DNA from: Owenia fusiformis
Taxonomy: Eukaryota > Annelida > Polychaeta > Sabellida > Oweniidae
Length of the DNA: 64,000 nucleotides
Direction of reading: 5' to 3'
NCBI GenBank assembly: GCA_903813345.2
Contig: CAIIXF020000005.1
Coordinates: 186,001 to 250,000 of the forward strand
Each line of letters begins with the position of its first letter. Position 1 is the stretch's first letter. Of the stretch, positions 1-12,232 are shown in pieces. The notes under the pieces were generated by a model, which saw nothing but the letters and a program-made list of their open reading frames with translations, was not told the origin of the DNA and ran no database searches. A program made the translations under genes and the position numbers.

Positions 1-187
1 AATATTTATATACTATTTACTTAGACAACAATAAATAAAGAATTTTTTGTAAAAACACCAAAAATGGTATATGATCTTTAAATGACTGTTGTGTGAACAT
101 CAAAGGTCAAAATTCGCTGAAATTGTATTTTTATAAAGCACAAATGATTTTTCTTCAATATGATATGCATTATTATCAGATATCTTT

Positions 188-230
188 GGGGGCTAAAAAG
201 GGCCCTTAATGACACCCGTCCTTTGCTAAT
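188..230 (+). repeat. Short dispersed repeat, copy 1
   Basis: A motif starting GGGGGCTAA, then GGnyCTTAAnGACAC and CGTCCTTTG, occurs here and again at about 1505-1545. The two copies align with few differences. Function unknown. The rest of 1-1217 shows no coding pattern on either strand: the open frames are short, AT-rich and resemble nothing I recognise. Confidence 0.5.
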
Positions 231-1217
231 AAATTGCCCAAAGCAAAGGGAACTGTAATCTAAATCGTAGTGGACTCTCTTGAGGACATTTTGACTGAAG
301 ACGATGTACGTCAACTCACTTTGGTATATCAAGTCAACCAATCTAAACAATACACAGACAATCACCTTCAAGAAGACGGGAAATATATATATGATATATC
401 ATATATATAATTACTGGATGGTGTTGTTCACGTCAAGTTGGGAGTAGGGCTATAGGTTCATGTGCACACGGTATAAAAGCAAAACGAAATGCACAAAGTT
501 TGACATTTTAAATTCAAACGATATGCCTGGCTCATAGAGTCTCTTATAATGAACAAACACATGAATGTGCTCATCTACACGTTTAAAGATTGAGGTACAA
601 CAGTTATGTTAAGTCCAATGTAACCTTAAAGAAATTGTTATATTTTATGTGTTTTGATCTCAAGAAAACATATCAATATATAATCGATTGATACATATGC
701 ATTTTTGACTTGTTAATTACTTCCCGCGTTTTTAATATTGCCCCTTGTTCTTCCTCATTGTGAAGTAAATTAATAAACTCAATATTCTTTTCTGACATGT
801 TTCTGACACATCTCATTGAAGTATAAAAATGATCAATAGTCAACATTTTTTGCATTTTTACATGTTATATTTTATGTGTTTTTGAATGTTAGGCTATTAT
901 GCCTTTTCACTATTCGCCAAGAAGATCAATTAAAAAAAGTCTAAAACGACTGTAAATATTGATTATTTTGATAATAAATAGTGATTAATTTGATAATAAA
1001 CAGTGACAATCATGATGTGAAAAGAGTGATATTTCTTTCAAAAGGTCATTTTATTTTGTTGACACCTTAAAAGAATGACCTATATTTTGAAATATAATAT
1101 ATAAGCGCAAATGCCAAAAGGGAAGGGTGACTTAAAACTTTAAAGAAACCCAACAAGAAAAGCAAACTGTGAGTGTAAATCTGTCATAAGAAAAGTAGAC
1201 CCTATATTTCCCAAAAC

Positions 1218-1322
1218 CATGATCTAACGTGAAAAGAAACAATGTCTAACATTCCCCTCCCCCTTCAATCGAGAACCAATATCACAATCCAGGACTAGAA
1301 CACCAAGGGACATTTCATTCAT
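1218..1322 (+). repeat. Dispersed repeat (copy 1 of 2)
   Basis: About 105 bp beginning CATGATCTAACGTG and ending near ATTTCATTCATA reappears, diverged, at 6580-6693 inside an inverted-repeat element. Both copies share AAGAAACAATGTCTAA, a C-rich patch and GAACACCAA. It is probably part of a mobile-element family present here without its ends. The flanks from 1323 to 2458 show nothing I can call. Confidence 0.55.
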
Positions 1323-2458
1323 ACTGAAGTCATTACAATACATGTTGAAGAAAAAATTAGAAATTAATAGGCAATACTCATAACCTTAAAAATAGTTGTA
1401 GATACAAGTTCTCATACATAAAGGTCAGAATGACCTAAGTTTTGGATCTGGTTATCAAACAAAGTCCCTTCTTTAATTTCCTGTACAATTTCTTTTAAAT
1501 ATCTAGGGGGCTAATATAGGGTCTTAAAGACACTCGTCCTTTGAAAAAAAGACAAGGTGATACCGATGACATTTAATGAACACGATCATATTTATAACAT
1601 TTCCTTTCTTATTCCAGATCACATGACTATTCAAACAAATGCATCGAGCGTGTCCTTCGTCAGTCCTGTAGCTCAAGCATATCCAAACTCTTGACTTCAT
1701 ATAACAATGCACAGACCCCACAAATCTGCTCAAGCGATGCCGCTGTCCAGCCTTCGGTACAAGCACTCAACTCCGCCTCAGTTCATGGTGGTAGACTATT
1801 TGGACTGACAAACGTTGTGCATGTTCTTTTGTATATAGTGACCTAGATAGCTAGGATATTGACTAGTATAGCCCAATTAAATCGAGTTAAAGTGACCCTT
1901 ATCATTGTACCCCTGGGTCACTCATGTCCAAGAGACTCGAGATAGTGTTATAAGTGATATAATGTAAAAGGTTCTTGTATGCTTTCATCAAGCCGATATC
2001 GTTTTGTATTTGATTTTCGTTTTCGTAAATGTCAAATTCAGTTTGACATATATTAATAATAAGATATGTAATGAATAGCAATAAGAATGTTGAAAATGAT
2101 TACATGCAACAATAAGTGCGGTTACAAATGTCACTATGGCGATATATAATCCTACATGTTTAGATAATTTCAATCATGTAGGAATAGCCTCCAATGATGT
2201 TCGGGAAAAGGGAAGTTGAAATCGATTGACAATTTAATACCATTGCATGCATTTGGACATTATGAAAAACATATCAATATATATATATCAACGATACAGG
2301 CCTCACTTGCTTTTTGATAGCCCTTTACTTTGAGTTTTTTATTATATTTACATCAGGACAATTTATAAATGTTATTCATAGTGCTAGGATGTAATATCAA
2401 ATGAAAGTGATCGTGAAACATTGACAAATAATGATTCAATCTTGTTAAGCCAGTTGAT

Positions 2459-2725
2459 TTCTACGGGGACCTCAGAAATGAACAAGTATTATAACTCCGG
2501 GTTATAATTTCTACGGCGACCCTGTGGCCTGTAAAAAACTGGATACGCCGTACGGAGGCTGCAAGGCGAGCGTAGTTTTCTTACGCTCGCCGCAGAATTA
2601 CACTGATTTAATTGATCTGCGGTCGACGCACGGCATCCGTACGACAAATGTGACTGGGGTGTTAATCAAAAAGTTGTTGTTGCAAACTACTACGAAGGCT
2701 GAACCAGAATAGAAATATACATTAG
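2459..2725. other. GC-richer island with perfect hairpins
   Basis: This block is clearly richer in G+C than its surroundings. It contains a hairpin with a 10-bp stem GGCGAGCGTA / TACGCTCGCC, a smaller one TTATAAC / GTTATAA, and the phrase TTCTACGGnGACC twice (near 2459 and 2509). A frame of about 60 codons crosses it (2524-2712, plus) but it starts at a non-ATG codon and matches nothing I know. It may be a fragment of an inserted element. Confidence 0.4.
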
Positions 2726-3639
2726 TTCCACATTCACACACATTCCAATAGCTACATAAATATTTTGATTGATCGAACTTCACAAAAAGAAATTCTTGTG
2801 GAAAGACCACTGAAATATTATTCATTACATATACAAGGAATTTGAAGAAATGCATTTGTGACACCGTATATAATATCGATAACTGAAAATGTTAACCCAA
2901 TAATTATATTTTGGCCTACGACATTACATTCGGGTTAAAAAGTTTTAGTCCCCAAACACTGGCAATATTTGCTGTTATATAACTTACATGCTGTCAATTG
3001 CGTTTCAGCTCGATTGTCTCCGCACTCAATTGCTAGTGATTATACCCTTTGCGAAATTGATATGAATAGCCTCAATCATGCAATAACTGGCTCAACATAA
3101 GAGCGAATAATATTTGTCTACAAAATCGTATTTCGCGGCAAATTGTTTGAACCACACACGTCATGTCACGTGACGTAAAATTTCTGCTCTGAAAATGAAA
3201 TCAGTTTTGCAACGAAAAAAAGACACGTGCTGACTTTATATCCCTGATATCATGATGAAATGGTGAACGTTTGAAATTGTCGATGGTTCACCATCGCAAA
3301 GTGTGGCCTTCATGCGGTAATAGTCCATTTGTCGATCCCATACATCCTATAGTTAACCAAGAAATTATTAAAAATACGATGCTTTATGGTCAATTTATGA
3401 TAATTACGGTTTTCTGAAGTGATTTAACTGGGTTGCACAAAAATTTAGTTTGGGGAAACAATTATATAGGCTAATTAGGGAGGCCATTATTGAAATGTTG
3501 ATTTTAAAAAGTATAAATGATAGCATCAAAATTGTTGTGCCTTACCCATGTTTTCAGGGTCGTTGAATAAGATTATGTCAAAAGATACTAGAATAATTAG
3601 AATATTGTGCAAATATGCAAATTAGCATATCATATAATA

Positions 3640-4090
3640 ATCCCCCCTCACGAAGTTCGAGGGAGAAACAGAAAAGCCGTCCGTCCATCTGTCCTGGCGA
3701 TAACTTGAATACTGGTTGATGGATTTGATTCAGATTTTATAGGCTTATGTCTAATTGATGTAAGATCTCTGCCCAAGATGAACACTCAATTCAAAATGGC
3801 CACCATTTTTTTTTAAAATGTAATCATTTTTCATAGAAAACATAATCTTTGATAACTCAAATACCAGTGGACGGATGTGGTTCAAATTTTATTTGCCGAT
3901 GCCTAGCGAAAAGGGAGCTCTGCTTTAAAAGAAATTTTCAATGGCAGCTGAATTTCAAAATGGCCATCATTTTTCTTAAAAGAACATAATCTTTAATAAC
4001 TCAAATAACAGCGGGCAAATTCAGTTCAAATTGTATATGCTGATACCTGATGGCTGCTATTTATCAAAACATTTTTGTTCGGTGGGATTT
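3640..4090 (+). repeat. Degenerate ~140-150-bp tandem repeat
   Basis: Three diverged copies of a unit containing AACTnnAATACnnGnnGAnGGAT, then nnTTCAnATTnTAT and GCnnATGnC occur near 3700, 3855 and 3995. The block is led by TCACGAAGTTCGAGGGAGAA and CCGTCCGTCCATCTGTC. No reading frame persists. The stretch 2726-3639 shows no gene. Confidence 0.5.
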
Positions 4091-4443
4091 GCTACTCTTT
4101 TTAGTTGCTGTTTTCTAATTGAAATAGCGGGCCTGCAGTACAATTAAAAGTACGGACCAATTGAGGGTTTCCTTACTGTGATTTAATTGGGTTACCAAAA
4201 ATAATATATGTAATTTAGGGTGGGCATCGTTTACTAACTGCCACCAATGTTTTTTTAACGTTTGTAACCATTGTACGGTGCATTTTAAATGTACTCAATT
4301 TAAATTAAGACGAAGAAAATAAAGAAATATTGAATTCCTTACATATATCTGAAAAAGGTAGGAATGATGGCATCACAATTGTTGTGCCCTTGTCCATGTT
4401 TTCAGTGTCAATAATCATTTAATTTCAAAAGAAACTATAAGCT

Positions 4444-4575
4444 ATTGAATGATTTGAAGTGCAAAACAGGATATGTTCTGCTCAAGAAATGCTGTATTGG
4501 AACGTGACAAAGTCGAGTGCCAATACAGAATATCGAGACAGAAAATATCCTGTAATGCACTTTAAATCATTCAAT
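4444..4575. mobile_element. 132-bp palindromic (foldback) element
   Basis: The arms ATTGAATGATTTGAAGTGCA and its near-complement at 4555-4575 face each other. Inside them a second inverted pair, TGTATTGG / CCAATACA, forms a nested stem. Size, symmetry and lack of coding fit a very short MITE. No target duplication was identified with confidence. Confidence 0.6.
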
Positions 4576-4689
4576 AACATTTTTATCGTGCGATCCTAGG
4601 ACAATCTCAGTAGCAATACAGATTGGTACAGCACAAGAACTGACAAATCAGAGGGCTTCATTTTACAGATCATACAATGAAATACGTGT

Positions 4690-6045
4690 TGTTATTATTT
4701 TATAATTCCATCTTATTATTGACCCTGAAAACCTGGCTTTGGACACCAGTATTGTAACGCTACTTTGCTTAGTCTCCGAAATATTGAAGATAATCAATAG
4801 TCACAATCATTATTGTTTTGAATTTTTTATCATTTTATCTTATTCTTTCACCCAGAAAAACATAATTTAGTAACCAGTATTGTAATGCTACTTTGCTTAG
4901 TCTCTGAAATATTAAAGATAATCAATAACTCGATAATCCCAATCATCGTTGTTTTTATAATTTTTTATCATTTCATCTTATTAGTTGACCTGTAAACCTG
5001 GGTTAAGACTCCAATACCGTGATTCTTGTGTGCTTTTTCTGAAATATTGAAGACAATCAAAATTATTCGATAATGACCAACCTAATTTGCATAATCACAA
5101 TCAATATATTTTAATTCTTTTCAATAACGTATCTTATTTTTGGACCCTGGAAACCTAGGTTTAGACATTGCGATGCTACTATACTCTACTATACTAAAAT
5201 CTGCGAAAAATCGAAGATAATCACTATTTCGATAATGGCAGCCCTAATTTGCATAATCGCAATCAATATTGTTCAATCTTTTTTATATGTACCAGTTATT
5301 CGGTTCTGTGGTGTAAAGGTTAGCACTCTGGACTTTTGATGCCAAGATCCTGGGTTCAATCCCAGCTTGCGGCGACAGTAGCCACAAAAATCAGTCTTAT
5401 TCTTATCCATTAAGCTTATAAAAATCAGTCTTATTCTTATACATGTAAGTTATCTATATAAAAGATTTATATTTTATATACATGTATACACCACGCATTA
5501 ACAACTCAGTACACTAGCAAACATTGTAAACATTTTTAACGTATTCCTGGGCCTCAGGTCAGATTAATACGGGGAGCTGTTTCTACCTTAGGATATCAAG
5601 TTACATTATCCTACCACACGTATATGCCCTATGGTGTCTGTGTGAGATATGTAACTTAAATGAAAATGAAAAAATCTTATTCTTTGACCCTGAAAACCTA
5701 GGTTTAGACACCAATATGGTGATGCTACTATGCTAAGTCTACGAAATATTTTGATAATGGCTGCCCTAATTTGCACAATCGCAATGAATCATGTCAGTAT
5801 ATTGTTTTAATCTATTTTATCAAAGAATCTTGTTCTTTGACCCTCAAAGCCTAGGTTTAGACATCAATATTGTGATGCTACTATGCTAAGTCTACGAAAT
5901 ATTTAAGGTTATTACTATTTCGATAATGGCTGCCCTAATTTGCATTATTTGCACACAACATTGTTTTAATCTTTTTTATTAAGGTATTTTATTGTTTGAC
6001 ACTCAAAACCTATGTGTATAAACTAATGTGTAGTTTTGAGACCAA
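4690..6045 (+). repeat. ~140-160-bp tandem repeat, about 7 copies, split by a SINE
   Basis: Diverged copies share CTTATTnTTTGACCCTGAAA, then CCTAGGTTTAGACACC, GTGATGCTACTATGCTAAG and GCCCTAATTTGCA. They start near 4705, 4840, 4980, 5135, 5685, 5840 and 5985. The gap between the fourth and fifth copies is filled by the tRNA-derived element at about 5300-5670, so the array is older than that insertion. Confidence 0.7.
5300..5670 (+). mobile_element. tRNA-derived SINE (tRNA-Gln-like head)
   Basis: The head from 5302 reads like a tRNA-Gln(TTG) gene. It has an A box TGGTGTAAAGG at 5309-5319, CACTCTGGACTTTTGA around the anticodon, and a B box GGTTCAATCCC at 5353-5363, the two halves of an RNA polymerase III promoter. 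The 3' acceptor strand does not pair with the 5' GGTTCTG and no CCA-ready end follows, so it is not a working tRNA gene. An unrelated ~280-bp body follows and ends in AATGAAAATGAAAAAA, a typical SINE tail. It interrupts the tandem array around it. Confidence 0.7.
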
Positions 6046-6330
6046 TAGCATAAACCAATGTGTAGTTTTTATGTTCCGGTTTTCAATTTTGTAAAGGTTC
6101 TTTTTGATGGGGCACTGTATTTAAAGTGGCGTTAATATGTTTTAAGTTTGTTTTCATTATTGTTGAACATTCCATATCTCATATCCGTGAAAGGGTAATT
6201 CGTTCAAATTAATTATTGAAAATTGTGGTGTTGCTCGGGGCTCTATCTCAGGTCATCTACTGTTTATTCTTTGTATAATTGATCTCCTTTATGTTATCAT
6301 CTATTTGTTATTATGTTATATTACACAAGA

Positions 6331-6911
6331 AGTAGTGCCATATTGTTATAGCCTCCAACTTTTTTGTGGACGGTGTCAGGTGGTCGGAGTTCGGCGTCGG
6401 CAATCAATTCATATAACTTTCAATAAGTCCATGTGAACACTACTTCTTAAACTATTGCAAATGGTTACAAAATATTACAAATCAACTTATTTTTTGCCAT
6501 GGTAGCAGATATTGGCAGACATGTGTTGGAACTCTTAAATGTCTAAACATACATGCGAATGGGAAAGTGTTCATGGAAGCATGATCTAACGTGGAAAGAA
6601 ACAATGTCTAATACCCCCTTTCCCCCACCATCCAAACGCCAATACAACAATCCAAGACCAGAACACCAATGAACATTTTATTCATACGTAAAAAGAAGAA
6701 TTCATACAAGATAGACCATTCCGTCTCAAATGATGTGGGATAGACAAAATCATATCTCAAATTATTTTCTAGGAGAAATGTGAAGTCAGTCTAAACAGTA
6801 CTTGTAAGTGATTTGGAGATTGTAAGATTTGTTACAGACGCCGAACGCCGGCCGCCGGCCACCACACACAGTCTACAAAAAAGTTGAAGACTATAACAAT
6901 ATGTCACCACT
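6331..6911. mobile_element. MITE with ~65-bp terminal inverted repeats
   Basis: The left end (AGTAGTGCCATATTGTTATA at 6331, continuing to about 6400) is mirrored by the right end (about 6840-6911). Both arms include CAACTTTTTTGTnGAC and a GC-rich GGTGGyCGG stretch. The interior has no coding frame and carries a copy (6580-6693) of the repeat also found at 1218. The target duplication is not clear. Confidence 0.7.
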
Positions 6912-7323
6912 TTTGGTGGTCACATAAAACATAGGTGGTGACATTGTCATTTTAATTCCCTGTTAGTCACACATCGAAGGAGAGTACTCATGGGGTTTAT
7001 TTTTATTACATAACAGAAAACTTATTTTATCTATAGACCCTATACATCATAGTGTTTATTTTTAGTTCTACATATACGTATCTCTAATGTATAATGTATC
7101 TGATCTAATATATCATTAATATCGTATAAGTACTGTACATATCAAACTGTATGCAGCAATTTGTTATTTTTACAAGTAAATTCACGTAAATATATACATA
7201 TAAAACATTAAAACATATACTCGTACAAACATACAACACTTTATTTCAATATCAAATCAGGAAAGCCGTCAATAAGTTTTACATCTGGTAACATTCCCTT
7301 AAAATCTGAAATTGCTAACCCTA

Positions 7324-8121
7324 CTATCACACCAAACTAGTTCTCACTACGTTCTCGAAAACGGGCTTCAACTGTGTACGAGCGGACTGGACCTACTAAG
7401 AACCGTTTGGGATCTATTTACAAACTTCATCGAACGTACTCGAACGGGTAGGTCTTCTAGAACTTAGACAATGCTCAAAATGTTCTCGTGGTCGTCACGT
7501 TCTACAATTAGAACGAGTGACATCGTACTAACGACGAGCTGGACGTACTACGAACGGAACCGTCGTACTTCAATCCTACTAGGGACGTTTTAAGAACGAG
7601 TTGAACTGTCTGAGGACGTGTTGAGAACGAGGTAGAACTAATTGCAAACGGGTTTAAACTGATTAAGAACGTATTTAACACTGCTTATGAACGAGTTAGC
7701 AAAAATATAGCTATCACACCAAACAAGTTGCCACTGCGTTCTTCAAAACTGGTTTTAAACTGTGTGCGAACGGAATGAACGTAGCTGCAACTTTCTAAGG
7801 TCTATTTACGAACTTTATGAACGTTCTCAGACGGGAATAAGATTTTAGAATTTTGAATCGATTCAAAATTCGATGGCGACCATACCGTTCTGTAATCAGG
7901 TCATGTTGACCTTCTAGACTAAGGGACGCGTTATACGACGTTGCACATCGACGTGGTGCGACCTGGACGAACTGCGAACGAGTTGGACGTATTGAAGACT
8001 GTTTAAGAACGAAGAAGCTAATTATTCGAGACATATTTCCCGACCACAGCCAGATTGAGCCCGTTTTACGACGTTTTCGTAGGACTGGCAAGAACGGGTA
8101 AGAACTAGTTTGGTGTGATAG
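7324..8121. mobile_element. 798-bp foldback element of iterated GAACG motifs
   Basis: Both ends are CTATCACACCAAACTAGTTC, in opposite orientation. A third, internal copy of this end starts at 7711 in direct orientation, so the element is roughly two ~390-bp direct copies capped by an inverted end. The interior is a degenerate ~21-bp periodicity of GAACGnnTTnnAACTnnTnA, read as GAACG or its complement CGTTC many times. A frame of about 120 codons on the minus strand (7795-8157) is a by-product of this repeat and I do not call it a gene. Confidence 0.65.
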
Positions 8122-9489
8122 GGGGGTAATTATGAAATGGGATTTCTGTTCACTCACCCATTAAAAATATCTCAAGGAGTCACTGGAACATGAAAACACT
8201 AAATACTCGTTATTTTAAATGTATCAACTTCTTAACGACATAACTATAACTTCTTAACTATAACATACAATAAAAATATAAATGCTGCACAAATTGAAGG
8301 TAGGTTTTGGGTTTCGAAGTGTTGTTTTTATCGATTTGAAAAGTATCCCTTCCAAAAACAACCCCAAGATTCATTAGTTCCTTGTAAGGCATCGACCTTT
8401 TGACGGCTTCTCTTATCCATATATTCTTCAGTTTAATGTATTTATGCATCGATGGATGCCATACTTTGTTTATGTACTACCATTCGGTAGGTGCTAGATG
8501 TACAGTTTACAATATGTGCTATTTTTGATTAATTCAAAACCTTATTGCAATTAACACTGGTTTTACTGGTTTCACATGAATCAATCCATCTTCATGATCA
8601 TAAACTAGGTTCCAATGTCCATGAACTTTTAACTATACATTCACTTTAGCTATAAGTAGCACCTGACAATATAAACCAAAAATGAAGACACGCAACATGT
8701 ATTTGTTAAAACTGAGTGAGACTATTAACATCCAATGATTCATTGCCATATATGGCACGGCTTCCTCATCTTCATTTTGGTGTATGTTTAACACTTCGGT
8801 TTAGTTGATTACTAAGACTAACACTTCACGAAAGCAATATCAAAAGTACATATGGACGCATACATTTACAGTTGTATCATATCAGGCCCGTGTGCGGGGG
8901 ATAAAGCGAGCCTCCTAGCCAAAATCATGCAGTTTTTCAGTTTTAAGCACTTTTCAGGTGATTTTTGGCCAAAATTGTCTTTATCTAAACCCTAACCAGG
9001 AATTTTTCCCCTGGCCATAAGCTAGTTAAGGGCCTACATATAATTACGTCTTTTTATTGGTCCTCATCTTTTTGTATTATTGAAAGATTATTCAAGATTT
9101 CGACTATAAACATATTAATCCTTCTTTTTTATGGAAACCCATTTTTCAAAACCATAATTCTACTTTTTATACTAATGTTTCTTGGGTATTCTTAGATGCG
9201 TCTATACGACACAAAATCGTAATACAAATCAACATTCATATCTCAAATGTCATGAAGATTGTCGAATTAACTTAAAATGTGCTCATTCGTAAACAAATAT
9301 CGCTGAAGTCAAGTCATCTCGCAAAATCTCGCTAAGATATTTCTTAAATTTTGATATTATCTAGAACACCCCAACACCCCAAAACATATATATATATATA
9401 ATATACCAAAACATGAGGTCGATGGTAGGTTTTTCGCTATGAATATTGTTCTGATTATGGATACTAGAAGCTTTATTTTGGTTTCCTGT
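8122..9489. other. Intergenic, no gene seen
   Basis: No frame here shows domain-like composition. One segment (about 8915-8985, around CATGCAGTTTTTCAG and CACTTTTCAGGTGATTTTGG) is repeated in inverted orientation at about 38100-38160, so it belongs to a dispersed repeat. A short TA microsatellite lies near 9388. Confidence 0.5.
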
Positions 9490-10817
9490 GATACGACGTC
9501 AGATACTGTACATCACGGCGTAACATTGTAATTGTCCATTTTACCGACAAAATGCAAAGATTTACGCGATAAATATGCGCAATGCTCCTCCAAGTAATTG
9601 CAGAAGTTTTAATATTCGTGGAATCTTCTTTAAAACTTCAAGTTTTGTTCAGATTAATGTGTGCTTCAATACAATTCTATATTCAAAAAGGTTGTATCAC
9701 GATATACAGAATTAGAATCACCAGAAAGTAGACATTTCAAACCCTACCCGTTTTCTTCTTTGTCGCGCTTTTCGGCCCCGCGCTCTCGTTGTCGCACCGT
9801 CTTTCTAGACACTTTCAAAGTGCCCCTTGTCATATTCAACTGATATACACAGACGGGAAGATATTAAGGATTGTTAAATGCATTATTTGTAATTGATTTT
9901 AACTCGAATATTTAGTTTTATTTATTTGAAGCAATGAATAATAAAGGAGAACATATAATACGCTAACGGCATAACGTCTTATTTTGTAAAGGCTTCACTT
10001 GGGGTTGCGGTGATAAAATGATGTCTATCTCAATATATACTGGATCAAATTAAATGAAATTAATTGTATGTAGTAAGGGATATATTTAAAAGAACATGCT
10101 GAAACATTGAAAAGTTTTGAATGTTTATCCCTTAATTAGAAATATTTGAACTCAAAAAATGAAACGTAATTTTGTGAATTTTTCACATGGCTTCACTTCA
10201 TATTTCTTTCAATTTATGCTTCTTACAGACTGAATTTCAATCGAAATGATATAGTTTTTTGATAAAAATATAGAATATGATATGCCTTTCAGGAATCAAA
10301 AAATAATAATTCACTTTTCAAACGATTTATGTTTAATTGATCAAAATATATATCTTGTTGGTACGAAATTCTGCCTGTCCACACTTTTTTTGCATAAATA
10401 TAAGCGTTAAGTTAGCATTGTTATATTATGACGTCATCAACCAGAATCTGTTTGTCTTTTTCAAAATGGTGAATTTAAATATTGTGAAAGTTTGAGAAAG
10501 ATCCGTTAAGAAATGAAAAAGTTATCTTCATTTTTCGTTTAAAATTGAAATCATTTTTCTTCAAAATGTTACAGTCCACACCCGGTTTTAGCATATAAAG
10601 TCGCATAATACGGCTTGCGTGATTCGCATTTAAAAAGTCACAAATCAGTTATTTGGAATTCTGATAGGCAAAATATTTCATGGACATACGTGTTCAACTG
10701 ATGACGAAAAATTGTAGAAAAATATGATTTTGCTGTCGAGATATTGCGGTTTTAAAAGTAAGAACGCATGTAAAAATGCAGTAAAATGCCGCGATGTACA
10801 GTATCTGACGTCGTATC
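9490..10817. mobile_element. 1.33-kb element with ~30-bp terminal inverted repeats
   Basis: The left end starts GATACGACGTCAGATACTGT (9490), followed by ACATCACGGC. The right end is the same sequence inverted with one difference, ending at 10817. There is no coding frame inside, so if mobile it depends on a transposase supplied elsewhere. The bases outside the ends (CTGT on both sides) suggest a short target duplication, but this is weak. Confidence 0.7.
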
Positions 10818-10889
10818 TGTATAAAAAGCTTGACCCTATAATGTTTTGCTAGGCTTGGCCAAAGTATAACTACTGTAGTTTTGTAAATA

Positions 10890-10990
10890 CTTTTTTAAAC
10901 CACATTTATAGGGGCAATGTTCATGTACACTTCAAATATGATGTCCTTTGAACTAGATTTTAAATATTTAATGAAGTAAATCAAGATTAT
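10890..10990 (+). repeat. Dispersed repeat also at ~49220-49325
   Basis: Shared landmarks with the second copy, in the same order, are AAACCACATTT, TTCAAATATGAT, AATATTTAAT and AATCAAGATTATTTC followed by nCGCATC. No coding capacity. Confidence 0.5.
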
Positions 10991-11166
10991 TTCTACCCGC
11001 ATCCAATATATTGAGTATATTTTGCCAGATCAATGTCATTATTTCAGACCGCAGAACTACAGAGCTAAATCTGCTCTCCGGCTTGATAGCTTTTTTACCA
11101 CGGAACAAAGATTTTTGCACTGTTACATCAATTTCCATGAGATAATAATACACTGTAAAGGGGAAC

Positions 11167-12036
11167 TACACTCCCCTCCATAAGTTTGGCAACCTTTTTT
11201 CCCCCATTGAACTACGTGTTAAAGCCTCTTAACCTTTGAATTTTTATTTACTTAACCTGCAATGAAAATACTTATTCTATTGATGGAAACGTAATTTGAC
11301 TTTAATTCCAATACCTCCAATTTTTCTCAATTTTTTTCCTCAATTACAATAGGTCGAAAATTGATGATGAATTTGATGAATTTTTGAAAATCGACAATCC
11401 CATGTTAACCAATGGGAAATGGTAGGTTTGCCGCAAATCATATGACAGAATATCCATCCATCCGAGTCCTTGCAAAAAATACGAGTTAGGCAGGCAATTG
11501 AATTTGCTAACTTTATTTAACAAAAAATTGATATGTTTCTTCAGGTTCAATAAAGTTATAGGGCTTTAAAGTCAAAATTGTTTTTCAAAGAACCTCTCCC
11601 ATTGAAATAACACAAGAGGCGAAAAATTATTTTCAAACATGAGTTTGAAGCGCTGTAACTTTAATATTCATCAAATAAACTAAACACTTAGTGTTAAAAA
11701 AAGTTAGACAATTCAATTTTCTATATAAAAATATTTTTGCTGAATGTTTTACTGAAAAGATATCCTGATTTCTGATTTGCCCCGAACCCTCCATTTTCCA
11801 TTGGATTACATGGGAATGACGATTTTCGAAAATTCATCAAATTTATCATCAATTGTCGACCTATTGTAATTGAGGAAAAAAATTGAGAAAATTTGGAGGT
11901 ATTGGAAAGCTACGTTTCCATCAATATTATAAGTTATTTCATGGCCGGTTAAGTAAATAAAAATTCAAACGTAAAGAGGCTTTAACACGTAGTTCAATGG
12001 GGAAAAAAGGTTGCCAAACTTATGGAGGGGAGTGTA
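11167..12036. mobile_element. 870-bp foldback MITE, family member A
   Basis: The ends TACACTCCCCTCCATAAGTT and inverse are followed by arms of about 240 bp that pair almost throughout (TTGGCAACC, ATTGAACTACGTGTTAAAGC and on). The unpaired centre has no gene. A shorter, diverged relative lies in a transporter intron at 22299-22732, showing that this family has moved at least twice nearby. Confidence 0.75.
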
Positions 12037-12232
12037 TGTCTTTAGATGTAATCAAAAGGTAAATGGGCCACTTTGTACTACTTTTGGCGGAATAATTCCC
12101 AATGATACAAAGAATCACGGAAGGTATCGCAACAGGTTTCAGACAGTCACATGTTTGATTTTGGCTGTTTTTCCAAGGATTTGAACTTGTGCATATGGTA
12201 AGCCAATCCATTAACTCCAGGAAAAGCACTTA

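Noticed and set aside
5302-5375. Functional tRNA-Gln gene
   Set aside because: The A and B boxes are present but the acceptor stem does not pair and the anticodon stem is mismatched; a SINE head fits better.
7795-8157. 120-codon minus-strand frame
   Set aside because: It lies across the GAACG foldback element and runs past its terminal repeat; composition reflects the repeat.
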